Shown here: positions 51,182 through 60,087 of the stretch, one piece after another
Layout of the letters: every line of letters begins with the position of its first letter
Position numbering within the stretch: the stretch's first letter is position 1
Source: UBA11612 sp963976395
Lineage (GTDB): Bacteria > Pseudomonadota > Alphaproteobacteria > Rhodospirillales > Rhodospirillaceae
Assembly (NCBI GenBank): GCA_963976395.1
Contig: CAXBLG010000008.1
Location: forward strand, 1-64,000
Reading direction: 5' to 3'
Length of the DNA stretch: 64,000 nucleotides
Notes under the pieces: generated by a model
Told to the model about the DNA's origin: nothing
What the model saw: only the letters and a program-made list of their open reading frames with translations
The model's database searches: none
Position numbers and translations under genes: made by a program

Positions 51182-52161
51182 ATGAGTCTCTACTGAATGT
51201 ACGTGATCTTAAGGTACATTTTCCGGTGCGCGTCGGCGGCGCTCTGATTGGAAAGTACCGTCCTCTGAAAGCAGTTGACGGCGTTAATCTCGATCTCGCG
51301 CCCGGAGAAACGCTGGGAATTGTCGGTGAATCCGGTTGCGGGAAATCCACTCTTGGCCGAGCCGTTTTGCAGCTGTTGCCGGCGACGGATGGCAGTGTTG
51401 TCTGGTTGGGACAGAACCTTGCGGCATCGGACAAGGCTGCACTTAAGGCCGTGCGACAAAATATGCAGATTGTTTTTCAAGACCCGCTCGCCAGTCTTGA
51501 TCCGCGTATGACGGTCGGCGACATTATTGCCGAACCTGTTCGTAATTTTTATCCGCAGCTTACGCGTGCGGAGGTAAAGGCGCGGGTCAATTCCATGATG
51601 GACCAAGTAGGGTTGCTGCCCTCAATGGTCAATCGCTACCCACATGAATTTTCCGGCGGGCAATGCCAACGTATCGGAATTGCCCGAGCCATGATTCTCG
51701 GCCCCAAGCTTGTGGTGTGCGATGAACCGGTCAGCGCGCTCGACGTTTCTATTCGGGCGCAGGTCATCAACTTACTCATGGATTTGCAGCAGCAGTTCAG
51801 CCTGTCCATGCTGTTTATCAGTCATGATCTCTCGGTCGTGCGTCATATCAGCCACCGCGTGATGGTGCTCTATTTGGGGCGGGTGATGGAGGCTGGTCCA
51901 CACGCATCGCTCTATGCTGCGCCCCGTCACCCCTATACTCAGGCGCTTATGTCTGCTGTGCCCATTCCGGATCCGGACAAAGAGCGGGCGAAATCGCGCG
52001 TTATATTGCAGGCCGATCCCCCTTCGCCGCTTGATCCGCCGTCCGGCTGTGTGTTTCGCACAAGGTGTGCCAAAGCCACTGATATTTGCACTCAAAAAGT
52101 TCCCGAAGAAGAGACTGTTGCGTCCGGTCATAGCGTGGCTTGTCATCATTGGCGGACCTAA
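51178..52161 (+). CDS. oppF: Peptide ABC transporter ATPase, OppF type
   Basis: A 327-residue ATPase. The N-terminal VRDLKVHFPVRVGGALIGK, Walker A GESGCGKSTLGRAVL, signature EFSGGQCQRIGIARAM, Walker B LVVCDEPVSALDVSIRAQV, and terminal oligo_HPY domain (PSGCVFRTRCAKATDIC) identify OppF. With OppD it drives peptide import. The GGT gene follows after 83 bases, so gamma-glutamyl peptides are likely substrates of the system. Confidence 0.94.
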   Translation: MNESLLNVRDLKVHFPVRVGGALIGKYRPLKAVDGVNLDLAPGETLGIVGESGCGKSTLGRAVLQLLPATDGSVVWLGQNLAASDKAALKAVRQNMQIVFQDPLASLDPRMTVGDIIAEPVRNFYPQLTRAEVKARVNSMMDQVGLLPSMVNRYPHEFSGGQCQRIGIARAMILGPKLVVCDEPVSALDVSIRAQVINLLMDLQQQFSLSMLFISHDLSVVRHISHRVMVLYLGRVMEAGPHASLYAAPRHPYTQALMSAVPIPDPDKERAKSRVILQADPPSPLDPPSGCVFRTRCAKATDICTQKVPEEETVASGHSVACHHWRT

Positions 52162-52244
52162 AAAGCCAAATCAACATGCCCGGATGACACGCCTTTTGCG
52201 GTAACATGGGCTCTTCAACCCCTGACGTATGAAATTGTCGAATT

Positions 52245-53996
52245 ATGCTGTTTTTTATTAAGCGTGCGCTCAAAGCCATTTCTCTCTCTGTTTTTGTCCT
52301 CGCACCGCCAGTTACGGTGTGGGCGGCGGATGTCGTCTCGCCCGAGCTGGGATCGGGTCTCACCGAACTCAAAAGCGGAACGGCTGAAAAATTCATGGTT
52401 GTTGCGGCCAATCCATTGGCGGCTGAGGCGGGGGCAAAAATTTTGCGCGCGGGTGGCTCGGCCACAGATGCCGCGATCGCCGTTCAGTTGGTTCTTAATT
52501 TGGTCGAGCCCCAATCTTCCGGCATCGGCGGCGGTGCCTTTGTGCTGCATTGGGATGCGAAGAGCGGAGAGGTGGTCAGTTATGACGGCCGCGAAACGGC
52601 CCCGGCGGCTGCGCAGGAAAATAGGTTCCTGACAAAAAACGGCAAGGTCATGGGCCGGATGGAGGCCATGGTGGGCGGTAAATCTGTCGGTGTGCCGGGC
52701 GTTATGCGCCTGATGGAGATGGTGCATCGCAATCACGGTGTTTTGCCGTGGGCCGACTTATTCGCGCCAGCCATCGCGCTCGCTGAGGACGGCTTCGCGA
52801 TTTCACCGCGCCTGCATACCCTGCTGAGCGGTGAAAGCGCGCTGAAAAATATCGAGCCGGCCAAATCCTTTTATTTCGACGGTCACGGTGACGCTAAAGC
52901 CGTTGGGACAATTCTCAAAAACCCGCAGTTTGCGAAGACCCTTCGTATTCTGGCTGATCAAGGCGCGGACGCGTTCTACGAGGGACCTCTTGCCGCTGAT
53001 ATTGTCCGTACTGTTGCGGCAGCGACCAACAATCCCGGCGACATGACCCTCGACGATATCTCGGGATATGAGGCCAAAGAGCGGCCGGCGGTCTGCGGGA
53101 TGTACCGTACCTACCGTGTGTGCGGCATGGGGCCACCGTCTTCGGGCGGGATCGGCGTCATCCAAACCTTGGGTATTCTTGAGTCGTTTGATCTGCGCGC
53201 CATGGGCCGCAATAGTGCAACCGCCGTTCATCTGATGGTCGAAGCGGGCCGCCTAGCCTTTGCCGACCGCGCCGTTTACATCGCCGACAGCGATGTGGTT
53301 CCTGTCCCGACGAAGGGTTTGATCGCGCCGGCATACCTAAAACAACGTGCTGAACTTCTGGACCCTTCCGCATATATGCCGTCCGCCGACGCCGGCGATG
53401 TTCCGGTAGAAAGCCAACACGGCTATGCGCCGGCGCCGAGCCCAGAGCTTCCTTCCACAACCCATTTTTCCATTGTGGATCAAAACGGCAATGCTGTTGC
53501 AATGACCTCGTCCATTGAAAACGGCTTCGGCTCGCGTTTGATGGTGGACGGGTTTTTGCTCAACAATCAACTCACCGACTTTTCCTATCGGGACGTGGCC
53601 GAACATCGCGAAGTGGCTAACCGCGTGCAAGGCGGTAAACGTCCGCGCAGTTCCATGGCACCAACTCTGGTGTTTAACGCCGACGGAAAGCTAGAAATGA
53701 TTTTGGGCTCGCCGGGTGGCCCGGCTATTGTCGGTTTTGTGGTCAAAACTCTGGTTGGTCTTATTGATTGGGATATGACGCCGGCCGAGGCAACGGCCGC
53801 GCCTTTTGCTTTGTCCTTTGGTGGTCCGACGCTTCTCGAAAAGGGCTTGTCCGCAGAGGAGGAGGCTCTTAAAGCCTTGGGTCACAACGTGCGACTTGTT
53901 GATTTTCCGAGCGGAATCCACGCCATTCGGATCACCGAGACCGGTCTTGTCGGAGGCGCGGATCCGCGCCGTGAAGGCGCCGTTATTGGCGAATAA
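52245..53996 (+). CDS. ggt: Gamma-glutamyltranspeptidase
   Basis: A 583-residue Ntn hydrolase with an N-terminal signal (KAISLSVFVLAPPVTVWA). Large-subunit blocks FMVVAANPLAAEAGAKIL, NLVEPQSSGIGGGAFVLHW and SYDGRETAP are present. The processing site is in PSTTHFSIVDQNGNAVAMT near residue 404, where the catalytic Thr becomes the N-terminus of the small subunit. NGFGSRLMVDGFLLNNQLTDFS, PRSSMAPTLVF and GSPGGPAIVGFV complete the site. In the periplasm it cleaves the gamma-glutamyl bond of glutathione and related peptides, and the adjacent importer can take up the products. Confidence 0.95.
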   Translation: MLFFIKRALKAISLSVFVLAPPVTVWAADVVSPELGSGLTELKSGTAEKFMVVAANPLAAEAGAKILRAGGSATDAAIAVQLVLNLVEPQSSGIGGGAFVLHWDAKSGEVVSYDGRETAPAAAQENRFLTKNGKVMGRMEAMVGGKSVGVPGVMRLMEMVHRNHGVLPWADLFAPAIALAEDGFAISPRLHTLLSGESALKNIEPAKSFYFDGHGDAKAVGTILKNPQFAKTLRILADQGADAFYEGPLAADIVRTVAAATNNPGDMTLDDISGYEAKERPAVCGMYRTYRVCGMGPPSSGGIGVIQTLGILESFDLRAMGRNSATAVHLMVEAGRLAFADRAVYIADSDVVPVPTKGLIAPAYLKQRAELLDPSAYMPSADAGDVPVESQHGYAPAPSPELPSTTHFSIVDQNGNAVAMTSSIENGFGSRLMVDGFLLNNQLTDFSYRDVAEHREVANRVQGGKRPRSSMAPTLVFNADGKLEMILGSPGGPAIVGFVVKTLVGLIDWDMTPAEATAAPFALSFGGPTLLEKGLSAEEEALKALGHNVRLVDFPSGIHAIRITETGLVGGADPRREGAVIGE

Positions 53997-54004
53997 CGGA
54001 GCTC

Positions 54005-54601
54005 CTAATCCATTTGGATGATCTCGACCATATGCCCGTCCGGGTCGTAGGCCAGCAGTCTCCGACCGCTTATTAAATCTCCTCCGCCCTCACGTTCTGT
54101 GAAGCGGTTGGGTGGCTCATGAAACCGCGTGCTCACCGAGTCCAAACGGCTATAGACCCCTTGAATATCCGGAACTTCGAACATCAGCACGATATCGCCT
54201 GTGCCGACCCCCATCAGATTGCCTCGGGCGCTGGGTAGGGGCGGTCGATCATACCAAAGTAAAGCGATCGCTCCAGATACGCGTCCTTCGCCGGCCATTA
54301 TGACCAATCGGCTGCGGGTGGGGTCATCGGTAAGTGGCAGGGCATCGGCGGAGATGATGCCGCTAGCATCGTCGCTGGTGCGCGAGATGTCTGATTTTGA
54401 AACCAATCCCAGTCGCTGATAAAAATCCATAGACCGATCAATATCGCTGACGATCAATGTAACCCGGTGCAAAGATGTAGAGTCAGGTGCGGCATCCTGT
54501 GCCAAAGCAGTAGGGAGCAGGCCAGCAGCAAGGGCCATTAGGACGGTCGCCATGGTAGTAAAAAGTCCACGGCACCGTCTCAGCACTTTTGAAAATGTCA
54601 T
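54005..54601 (-). CDS. Exported VOC/glyoxalase-fold protein
   Basis: A 198-residue protein with an N-terminal signal (TTMATVLMALAAGLLPTALA, cut before QD) and two beta-alpha-beta-beta-beta VOC modules. Module 1 shows TSLHRVTLIVSDIDRSMDFYQRLGLV, and the C-terminal part GRRLLAYDPDGHMVEIIQ carries His and Glu metal ligands. Substrate unknown; exported VOC proteins are unusual because most are cytosolic. It is convergent with ggt, with eight bases between. Confidence 0.87.
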   Translation of the reverse strand: MTFSKVLRRCRGLFTTMATVLMALAAGLLPTALAQDAAPDSTSLHRVTLIVSDIDRSMDFYQRLGLVSKSDISRTSDDASGIISADALPLTDDPTRSRLVIMAGEGRVSGAIALLWYDRPPLPSARGNLMGVGTGDIVLMFEVPDIQGVYSRLDSVSTRFHEPPNRFTEREGGGDLISGRRLLAYDPDGHMVEIIQMD

Positions 54602-54688
54602 TAAGTTACCTTTTACCCGCGACGTAGAAACAAACGGCCCTTGCAGATCTTAATTCTGTGTCGAAGTGCGTATGAGAGCAAGACCGTG

Positions 54689-55180
54689 TCAGAGCACACG
54701 ATCATAGGGCTGCTTTTCGAGAAAAATAAGGCAGGCTAGGGCAAAGGTACATATGCCGTCGTCTCCGGCCAGGGGAAAGACCCCATAAATAACTTCCTTG
54801 TATTCGTCGTTGGGCCAGTCAACGGGTTCACGACCAAAGCGAATGCAGGGGGTTTCAATCGCCTCTACAAAAAATTCCGGCCAGTTGACCTGGCTTACAC
54901 GAGCGGTTTGCGGCGTGAATACTTTGCCGGTCAGGTCCAGGGGAAAGTTATCGGCAACGAACGTGCCGCAGTAGATAAAACGAAATGATCGATCATCTAC
55001 GCGCTCCGCCATTAGCAGATTTGGGGCTGCGCCATAGATACTCATAAAATCAAATAACGTGCGCGGCGGCGGTTGGCCGTTGTTCAGCCCACACCAATAC
55101 GTAAAAACCTCTGATATGACGGGGTGGTTCTCGGCCTCGGCGTCGAGATTGCGGATTGGAACATCACTTATATTGGGCAT
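54689..55180 (-). CDS. PAS_5-type single-domain protein
   Basis: A 163-residue protein that fits the alphaproteobacterial PAS_5 family: LFDFMSIYGAAPNLLMAER, FRFIYCGTFVADNFPLDLTGK and EYKEVIYGVFPLAGDDG. No output domain is fused. CGGAG six bases upstream of ATG 55180 sets the start, although the frame opens earlier. The ligand is unknown. Its start region faces the EAL gene, so the divergent region 55181-55480 may carry both promoters. Confidence 0.8.
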   Translation of the reverse strand: MPNISDVPIRNLDAEAENHPVISEVFTYWCGLNNGQPPPRTLFDFMSIYGAAPNLLMAERVDDRSFRFIYCGTFVADNFPLDLTGKVFTPQTARVSQVNWPEFFVEAIETPCIRFGREPVDWPNDEYKEVIYGVFPLAGDDGICTFALACLIFLEKQPYDRVL

Positions 55181-55480
55181 TATCACTCCGAGATGCACAT
55201 CCCTATCTAAGGCAAAGATACTGATCCGAGCAAGACACTGAGGAGTTGGTATTCAATCAACTCTCTCAACTTCAAGGCGCAAGCGTTCTTAGACGCCTTG
55301 TCCCGCAAGCCCAGCGAAAAAGTTATCCACTGGATGCAGGCTTGAGTTGTATGGGCAGAATGTCGTTTAATGCACTTGGCGCGTCTGAGGTGCGCCCGCA
55401 CAGACACTTTTGCGGGACACGATACGCACCATGAGTTAGTAAGAACGATAAATTAAACCGGACGCCGCAAAGACCCCCTT
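55181..55480. other. Gene-free divergent region with spaced inverted repeat
   Basis: Three hundred bases between the PAS gene and the EAL gene without a gene. TGTCCCGCAA (55299-55308) is exactly repeated in inverted form as TTGCGGGACA (55410-55419), 101 bases apart. Two smaller hairpins are also possible: CAAGGCG/CGCCTTG at 55273-55300 and GGCGC/GCGCC near 55380-55398. The stretch could encode a structured RNA, but there is no terminator-like T-run. Confidence 0.5.
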
Positions 55481-57124
55481 ATGAATCCTGCTCGCGAACG
55501 TTTTGTCGCATTTGCTTTTTGTTGGGCCGATATTCTGATCGAGCTCGATAAATCTTACAAAGTGCTGTTTGCCGCCGGCGCGACCAACGCGCTACTGGGT
55601 ATGGATGCAAGCGCGCTGATCGGTCAGGACTTCATGGGTACGGTCGCACCCAAGGATCGCGTTCTGGTTGATCAGCTTTTGCATATGACGTCCAAGAGCG
55701 GGCGCATAGATAATGTAACAATCCGGCTCAAAGGGACAAAGGGGCTGACGGCTCCTATGTCGTTCGCCGGCTACATGCTGCCCGACCTCAAGGACCATTT
55801 TTTCCTGGCCCTGCGTACGCGGGTGCATATCGACGAAAAAGGCCAGGCTGAGGAGGGAGTTTCGCGCGACAAGGGTTCTGGGCTTCTGGCCGGTGACGCC
55901 TTCTCGGAAATGGCCGTCAAGAAGCTTAAGGATGCTAAGGGAACCGGCGATGCCGCCGAGATGACCTTAGTAAGCTTGCCGGGCTTTGAGAGTTTCTACG
56001 AGTCCTTGAATGAAGAAGAGCAGGACGTTCTTCTTAATACAGTCGGAACAACACTGCGGGCCAATTCAATCGGCGGCGATTCTGCGGGCGCTATCGGCGA
56101 CGGCAAGTTTGGTATCATTCACGAATCCGGTCTTGATGTCGCCGCTCTCGAAGCCAAGTTGGCCGAAGCCACGAAAGCGTTTGATCCGGAAGGGAAGGGC
56201 GTTGCCGCTCAGGCGGGCACGGTTGATGTCGATCTTGACGGGGTCAACGAAGCCGATTTGGCAAAGGGCCTCGTCTATACCATCAATCACTTCAAGGAAC
56301 AGGTGGGCGATAAGTTCAACGTGAAGGACATCGCCAGCAACATGAACAACCTGGTTCAGGAAGCGGTTCAGTCCTTGAACAGTTTCCGTTCCATTGTTGA
56401 GGGCAACGACTTCCAGGTCGCATTTCACCCGATTCTCGATGTGCGCACCGGGGCGGTACATCACTATGAGGCTCTGGTGCGCTTTAACGGCAATTTCGAA
56501 GAATCGCCATACAAGCATATTACCTTTGCCGAAGAGACCGGTCTAATTACCGAGTTTGACATTGCCATGGCGCGAAAATGTGTCGAGTGGCTGCGCAAGA
56601 ACCGGTCCGACAAGGTCTCTATTGCCGTAAACATCTCAGGCATGTCCGTCGGCAATGAAATGTATGAGAAAGAGCTGCACGCGATGCTCGATGCTGATAC
56701 ATGGCTGAGCAATTTCCTCTTGTTTGAAATTACGGAATCGTCGCGTGTGGCTGATTTGAAGCAGGCCAACGCTTTTGTTCAAGCTCTGCGCAAAAAAGGC
56801 TTTCACGTGTGTTTGGATGACTTCGGCGCAGGCGCGGCCAGTTTCCAATATCTCAGTGTTCTGGAAGTCGATGTGGTTAAGCTGGACGGTAGCGCAATCA
56901 AAAACGCCCAAAGCGCGCCTAATGGTCGCGCGTTTCTCAAGGCTCTCGCGACCCTATGTAAAACCATGGAAGTTGAGACAATTGCGGAAATGGTCGATTC
57001 GAAAGACGCTCTGGAGTTCGTGCGCGATTGCGGCGTGGAATATGTCCAGGGCTTCCTCTTCGGCAAGCCCGATCCCGATCCCTGGAGCTTCATCAAGAAG
57101 CTGGACCGCAAGCTGTTTGCCTAG
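55481..57124 (+). CDS. EAL-domain protein, probable c-di-GMP phosphodiesterase
   Basis: A 547-residue protein. An N-terminal PAS-like part (ADILIELDKSYKVLFAAGA, residues about 18-110) is followed by a degenerate GGDEF-like region (about 120-245; no GGDEF motif is visible, only FGIIHE-type core). The C-terminal EAL domain (about 305-545) has HYEALVRF, SIAVNISGMSV, LFEITESSR, CLDDFGAGAASF, VVKLDG, VETIAEMV and VQGFLFGKP, so the catalytic set (E, N, E, DD, K, E, Q) looks intact. It probably hydrolyses c-di-GMP, controlled by the N-terminal modules. No membrane part. Confidence 0.9.
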   Translation: MNPARERFVAFAFCWADILIELDKSYKVLFAAGATNALLGMDASALIGQDFMGTVAPKDRVLVDQLLHMTSKSGRIDNVTIRLKGTKGLTAPMSFAGYMLPDLKDHFFLALRTRVHIDEKGQAEEGVSRDKGSGLLAGDAFSEMAVKKLKDAKGTGDAAEMTLVSLPGFESFYESLNEEEQDVLLNTVGTTLRANSIGGDSAGAIGDGKFGIIHESGLDVAALEAKLAEATKAFDPEGKGVAAQAGTVDVDLDGVNEADLAKGLVYTINHFKEQVGDKFNVKDIASNMNNLVQEAVQSLNSFRSIVEGNDFQVAFHPILDVRTGAVHHYEALVRFNGNFEESPYKHITFAEETGLITEFDIAMARKCVEWLRKNRSDKVSIAVNISGMSVGNEMYEKELHAMLDADTWLSNFLLFEITESSRVADLKQANAFVQALRKKGFHVCLDDFGAGAASFQYLSVLEVDVVKLDGSAIKNAQSAPNGRAFLKALATLCKTMEVETIAEMVDSKDALEFVRDCGVEYVQGFLFGKPDPDPWSFIKKLDRKLFA

Positions 57125-57134
57125 CTTTCGCGTG

Positions 57135-57578
57135 TCATGCGGCCGTGGTTGCATACCCTTTAATTTTACCAACCATCGACACCAGTCCGTTGCGCCGTGT
57201 TGGGCTGAGATGCTGATCAAGGCCAAGCTGTTTAAAGGATCCGTCGATATCAATCGCCGCGATATCGGCAGGGGTCTTGCCTGAAAACAACACGCCTAAA
57301 ACAGCGATCAGTCCTTTGACGATATGGGCGTCGCTATCGGCGGCAAAGGCGAACTTGTTCGCATCATCAGCCGGATGTCCGGGAACCATCCAAACCTGAC
57401 TCATGCAGCCGCGCACCTTATTGGCCTCGGTCTTCAATTCTTCGGGAAAAGGTGGCAGTTTGCGTCCCAAGTCGATGATGTAGCGGTAGCGATCTTCCCA
57501 ATCGTCAAACAGCTCAAAGTTCTCCGCCAGTTCGGCGAATTCCATCTCGGGCGCAATCATTGTGGGTTCTGCGGTCAT
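57135..57578 (-). CDS. sufE: SufE-family Fe-S cluster assembly protein
   Basis: A protein of about 147 residues. The SufE core is visible: LAENFELFDDWEDRYRYIIDLGRKLPPFP, the sulfur-accepting Cys in NKVRGCMSQVW, and DIAAIDIDGSFKQLGLDQHLSPTRRNGL near the end. SufE accepts persulfide from SufS and passes it to the Suf scaffold. The start could also be at 57614. No suf operon is adjacent. Convergent with the EAL gene. Confidence 0.93.
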   Translation of the reverse strand: MTAEPTMIAPEMEFAELAENFELFDDWEDRYRYIIDLGRKLPPFPEELKTEANKVRGCMSQVWMVPGHPADDANKFAFAADSDAHIVKGLIAVLGVLFSGKTPADIAAIDIDGSFKQLGLDQHLSPTRRNGLVSMVGKIKGYATTAA

Positions 57579-57643
57579 GACCTCTCTCACATTTGCGCTT
57601 AAACTAGGGATCATTGAAGATTTAACAAGTATGTTTTCAGCTC

Positions 57644-58087
57644 ATGGCCTCGCGTCCGCATCTCATTCCTATTACGTCGTCCATATCACTCGATGAGCGC
57701 GAGCTCGAATTCAATTTCATTCGTGCGGCGGGGCCGGGGGGGCAAAACGTCAACAAGGTCGCGACGGCGGTTCAATTGCGGTTTGACGCCGCCCATTCGC
57801 CGAGATTGCCGGAAGCGGTGCGTGAGCGTCTCTTGCAGCTCGCTGGGCGCAGGGCAACACTGGAGGGTGTGATCGTGATTGCGGCAAATCGGTTTCGCAC
57901 ACAAGAGCGAAACCGCAGCGATGCGGTTGAGCGTCTTGTGGAGCTGATTCGCCGCGCATCGCTAGTGCCGAAAAAGCGGGTTCCCACGCGGCCCTCAAGA
58001 TCTGCGCGCGGCAAGCGGCTCGACTCCAAGAGGAGGCGAGCAGACGTAAAAGGTAAGCGCAGCGTAAGGTCAGGTGACTGGGATTAG
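57644..58087 (+). CDS. arfB: Alternative ribosome-rescue factor ArfB (YaeJ)
   Basis: A 147-residue peptidyl-tRNA hydrolase. The catalytic GGQ loop is in FIRAAGPGGQNVNKVATAVQLRF, and the C-terminal tail is rich in Lys and Arg (PTRPSRSARGKRLDSKRRR), which enters the mRNA channel of stalled ribosomes. It releases peptides from ribosomes lacking a stop codon. It is convergent with the MsbA-like gene, with 13 bases between. Confidence 0.95.
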   Translation: MASRPHLIPITSSISLDERELEFNFIRAAGPGGQNVNKVATAVQLRFDAAHSPRLPEAVRERLLQLAGRRATLEGVIVIAANRFRTQERNRSDAVERLVELIRRASLVPKKRVPTRPSRSARGKRLDSKRRRADVKGKRSVRSGDWD

Positions 58088-58100
58088 GTGTCCTCTCCGG

Positions 58101-59936
58101 TTATTGCGCGGCTTCAACGTCTTCGCTTCTGTCGTCTCGAACATCAGCCGAGAATTGAAGTGCGGCAACGCGAGCGTAGAGCGGGTTGCTAACAATGAGC
58201 TGATCATGGCGTCCGGTGTCGATCAGACGCCCATCGTCGATCACGGCGATGCGGTCGGCGTTCACCACAGTGGCAAGGCGGTGTGCGATGACCATAGTGG
58301 TGCGCCCCACCATCAATCGCTCCAAGGCGGTCTGGACCAATTTTTCGTTCTCAGCATCCAGCGCACTCGTTGCTTCATCGAGCAGCAGCAGGGCCGGATC
58401 ACGCAAAATGGCGCGGGCGATGGCAATACGCTGCTTTTGCCCGCCGGATAAACGCACACCACGTTCGCCTAGAAAGCTCTTCATGCCTTCTGGTAGCCGC
58501 TCTATGAATTCCATTGCAGCAGCAGCCTCCGCGGCGGCGCGCACCTCCTCGTCCGTCGCATCGGGCCGGCCATAGCGGATGTTCTCCATGGCATCGGCAG
58601 CGAAGATCACCGGGTCTTGCGAGACCAATCCAATGCGCGCACGCGCCTCGCGCGGGTCAACGTCGCGCAGATCCATGCCGTCAATTCGCACCGCGCCTGA
58701 TTTTGGATCGTAAAAGCGCAGCAACAATTGAAACACAGTGGTCTTGCCTGCGCCGGACGGGCCGACGAGAGCAACATGTTCACCCGGTTCCACCTTCAAC
58801 GACAGTCCGGATAACGCGGCGGTATCGGGTCTGGACGGGTAGTGGAAGGTGACGTTGTCGAATTCGACGGCGCCTTGTGCAGGCGACGGCATGGATTTTG
58901 GATTGGCTGGCGCTGTAATGTCGGGTTTCATTTCCAGCAGTTCAACTAATCGTTCGGTCGCTCCTGCGGCGCGTTGCAACTCGCCCAGCACTTCGCTTAC
59001 CGCGCCAACTGAGGCCGCGACCATAACCGCGTAGAAAATAAACGCTGACAGTTCACCCGGGGTAATATCGCCGGCAATCACACCGCGCCCGCCGGCCCAC
59101 ACCACAAGGGCAATGGCAACAAAGACGAGGAAGATAACCGCGCTACCCATCATGGCCCGTGCGGAAATACGGCGCATGGCCGTGCCAAAGGCGCCTTCGA
59201 CGTTCCGGTTAAAAAACGAACGGTCGATGTCTTCATGCACGTAGGCTTGCACCGTGCGAATGGCATTGAGGTTTTCTTCGGCGTACGATCCGACGTCCGC
59301 AACCCGGTCTTGGCTTTCGCGCGAAAGTTTGCGCACTTTGCGGCCATACCAGATGATCGGCACGATCACGGCGGGTACGACGAGGGCGACCAGCGCCGTC
59401 AGTTGCACGTTGGTGACCATCAGCATGATGATGCCGCCGATCAACGAAAACGAATTGCGAATCGCGATAGAAAACGAGGTGCCGATCACTTGCTGTAAAA
59501 GCGCGGTGTCGGTCGTCAGGCGCGAGAGAATCTCGCCGGTTTTCGTTGTCTCATAAAATCCCGGACTTAATTTCAAGATATGGCTGAACACGGCTGCGCG
59601 AATATCGGCGACTACACGCTCGCCGATCCACGAAATGTAGTAGAAGCGAACAAAAGTCCCTACGGCGATAAAAACAACAACGCCGACAAGAAGGGCGAGG
59701 CCTTTATCAAGTGTTTCTTGGCTTCCAGCGCTCAGGCCCTGATCGACAACGAACTTAAGGCCCATGCCGATGCTCAACGTCGCGGCCGATGTAAGCAGCA
59801 AGGCAAAAGCGAAGATCGCCATGTGGCGCGCGTAGGGCCGCATGAAACCGTAGGTACGACGCAGGTAGGCGTAGTTCTTGCTCTTGGGTCGGTCAGGTAG
59901 GTTCCATTTTGAGGGCCCGCGGGATTGATCACTCAC
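58101..59936 (-). CDS. MsbA-like ABC exporter (fused membrane and ATPase domains)
   Basis: A 611-residue half-transporter. Six helices lie in about residues 30-320 (RHMAIFAFALLLTSAATLSIG and FIAVGTFVRFYYISWIGERV among them), followed by an ATPase domain with Walker A LVGPSGAGKTTVFQLLLRFY, signature VRLSGGQKQRIAIARAIL, Walker B LLLLDEATSALDAENE and H-loop MVIAHRLATV. It most resembles MsbA/lipid-A or multidrug exporters of alphaproteobacteria; the substrate is not known. It functions as a homodimer in the inner membrane. Confidence 0.92.
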   Translation of the reverse strand: MSDQSRGPSKWNLPDRPKSKNYAYLRRTYGFMRPYARHMAIFAFALLLTSAATLSIGMGLKFVVDQGLSAGSQETLDKGLALLVGVVVFIAVGTFVRFYYISWIGERVVADIRAAVFSHILKLSPGFYETTKTGEILSRLTTDTALLQQVIGTSFSIAIRNSFSLIGGIIMLMVTNVQLTALVALVVPAVIVPIIWYGRKVRKLSRESQDRVADVGSYAEENLNAIRTVQAYVHEDIDRSFFNRNVEGAFGTAMRRISARAMMGSAVIFLVFVAIALVVWAGGRGVIAGDITPGELSAFIFYAVMVAASVGAVSEVLGELQRAAGATERLVELLEMKPDITAPANPKSMPSPAQGAVEFDNVTFHYPSRPDTAALSGLSLKVEPGEHVALVGPSGAGKTTVFQLLLRFYDPKSGAVRIDGMDLRDVDPREARARIGLVSQDPVIFAADAMENIRYGRPDATDEEVRAAAEAAAAMEFIERLPEGMKSFLGERGVRLSGGQKQRIAIARAILRDPALLLLDEATSALDAENEKLVQTALERLMVGRTTMVIAHRLATVVNADRIAVIDDGRLIDTGRHDQLIVSNPLYARVAALQFSADVRDDRSEDVEAAQ

Positions 59937-60087
59937 CGGAGATTCGCCTTCCGTTCAAAAATATCCATTCTTGGTGCGGATGAATGGGGCTTTTTGCCGT
60001 CTAAAGTCAATGTAAGCCTTGGCTAGAGGACGGCAGGAGATCATATCATCATGGTTTCCGGTCCCTTCTTGGGCTTAGACTCGGGCC

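Noticed and set aside
55323..55331. DnaA-box-like TTATCCACT
   Set aside because: One imperfect box alone, without an AT-rich unwinding region, dnaA or a cluster of boxes; not an origin.
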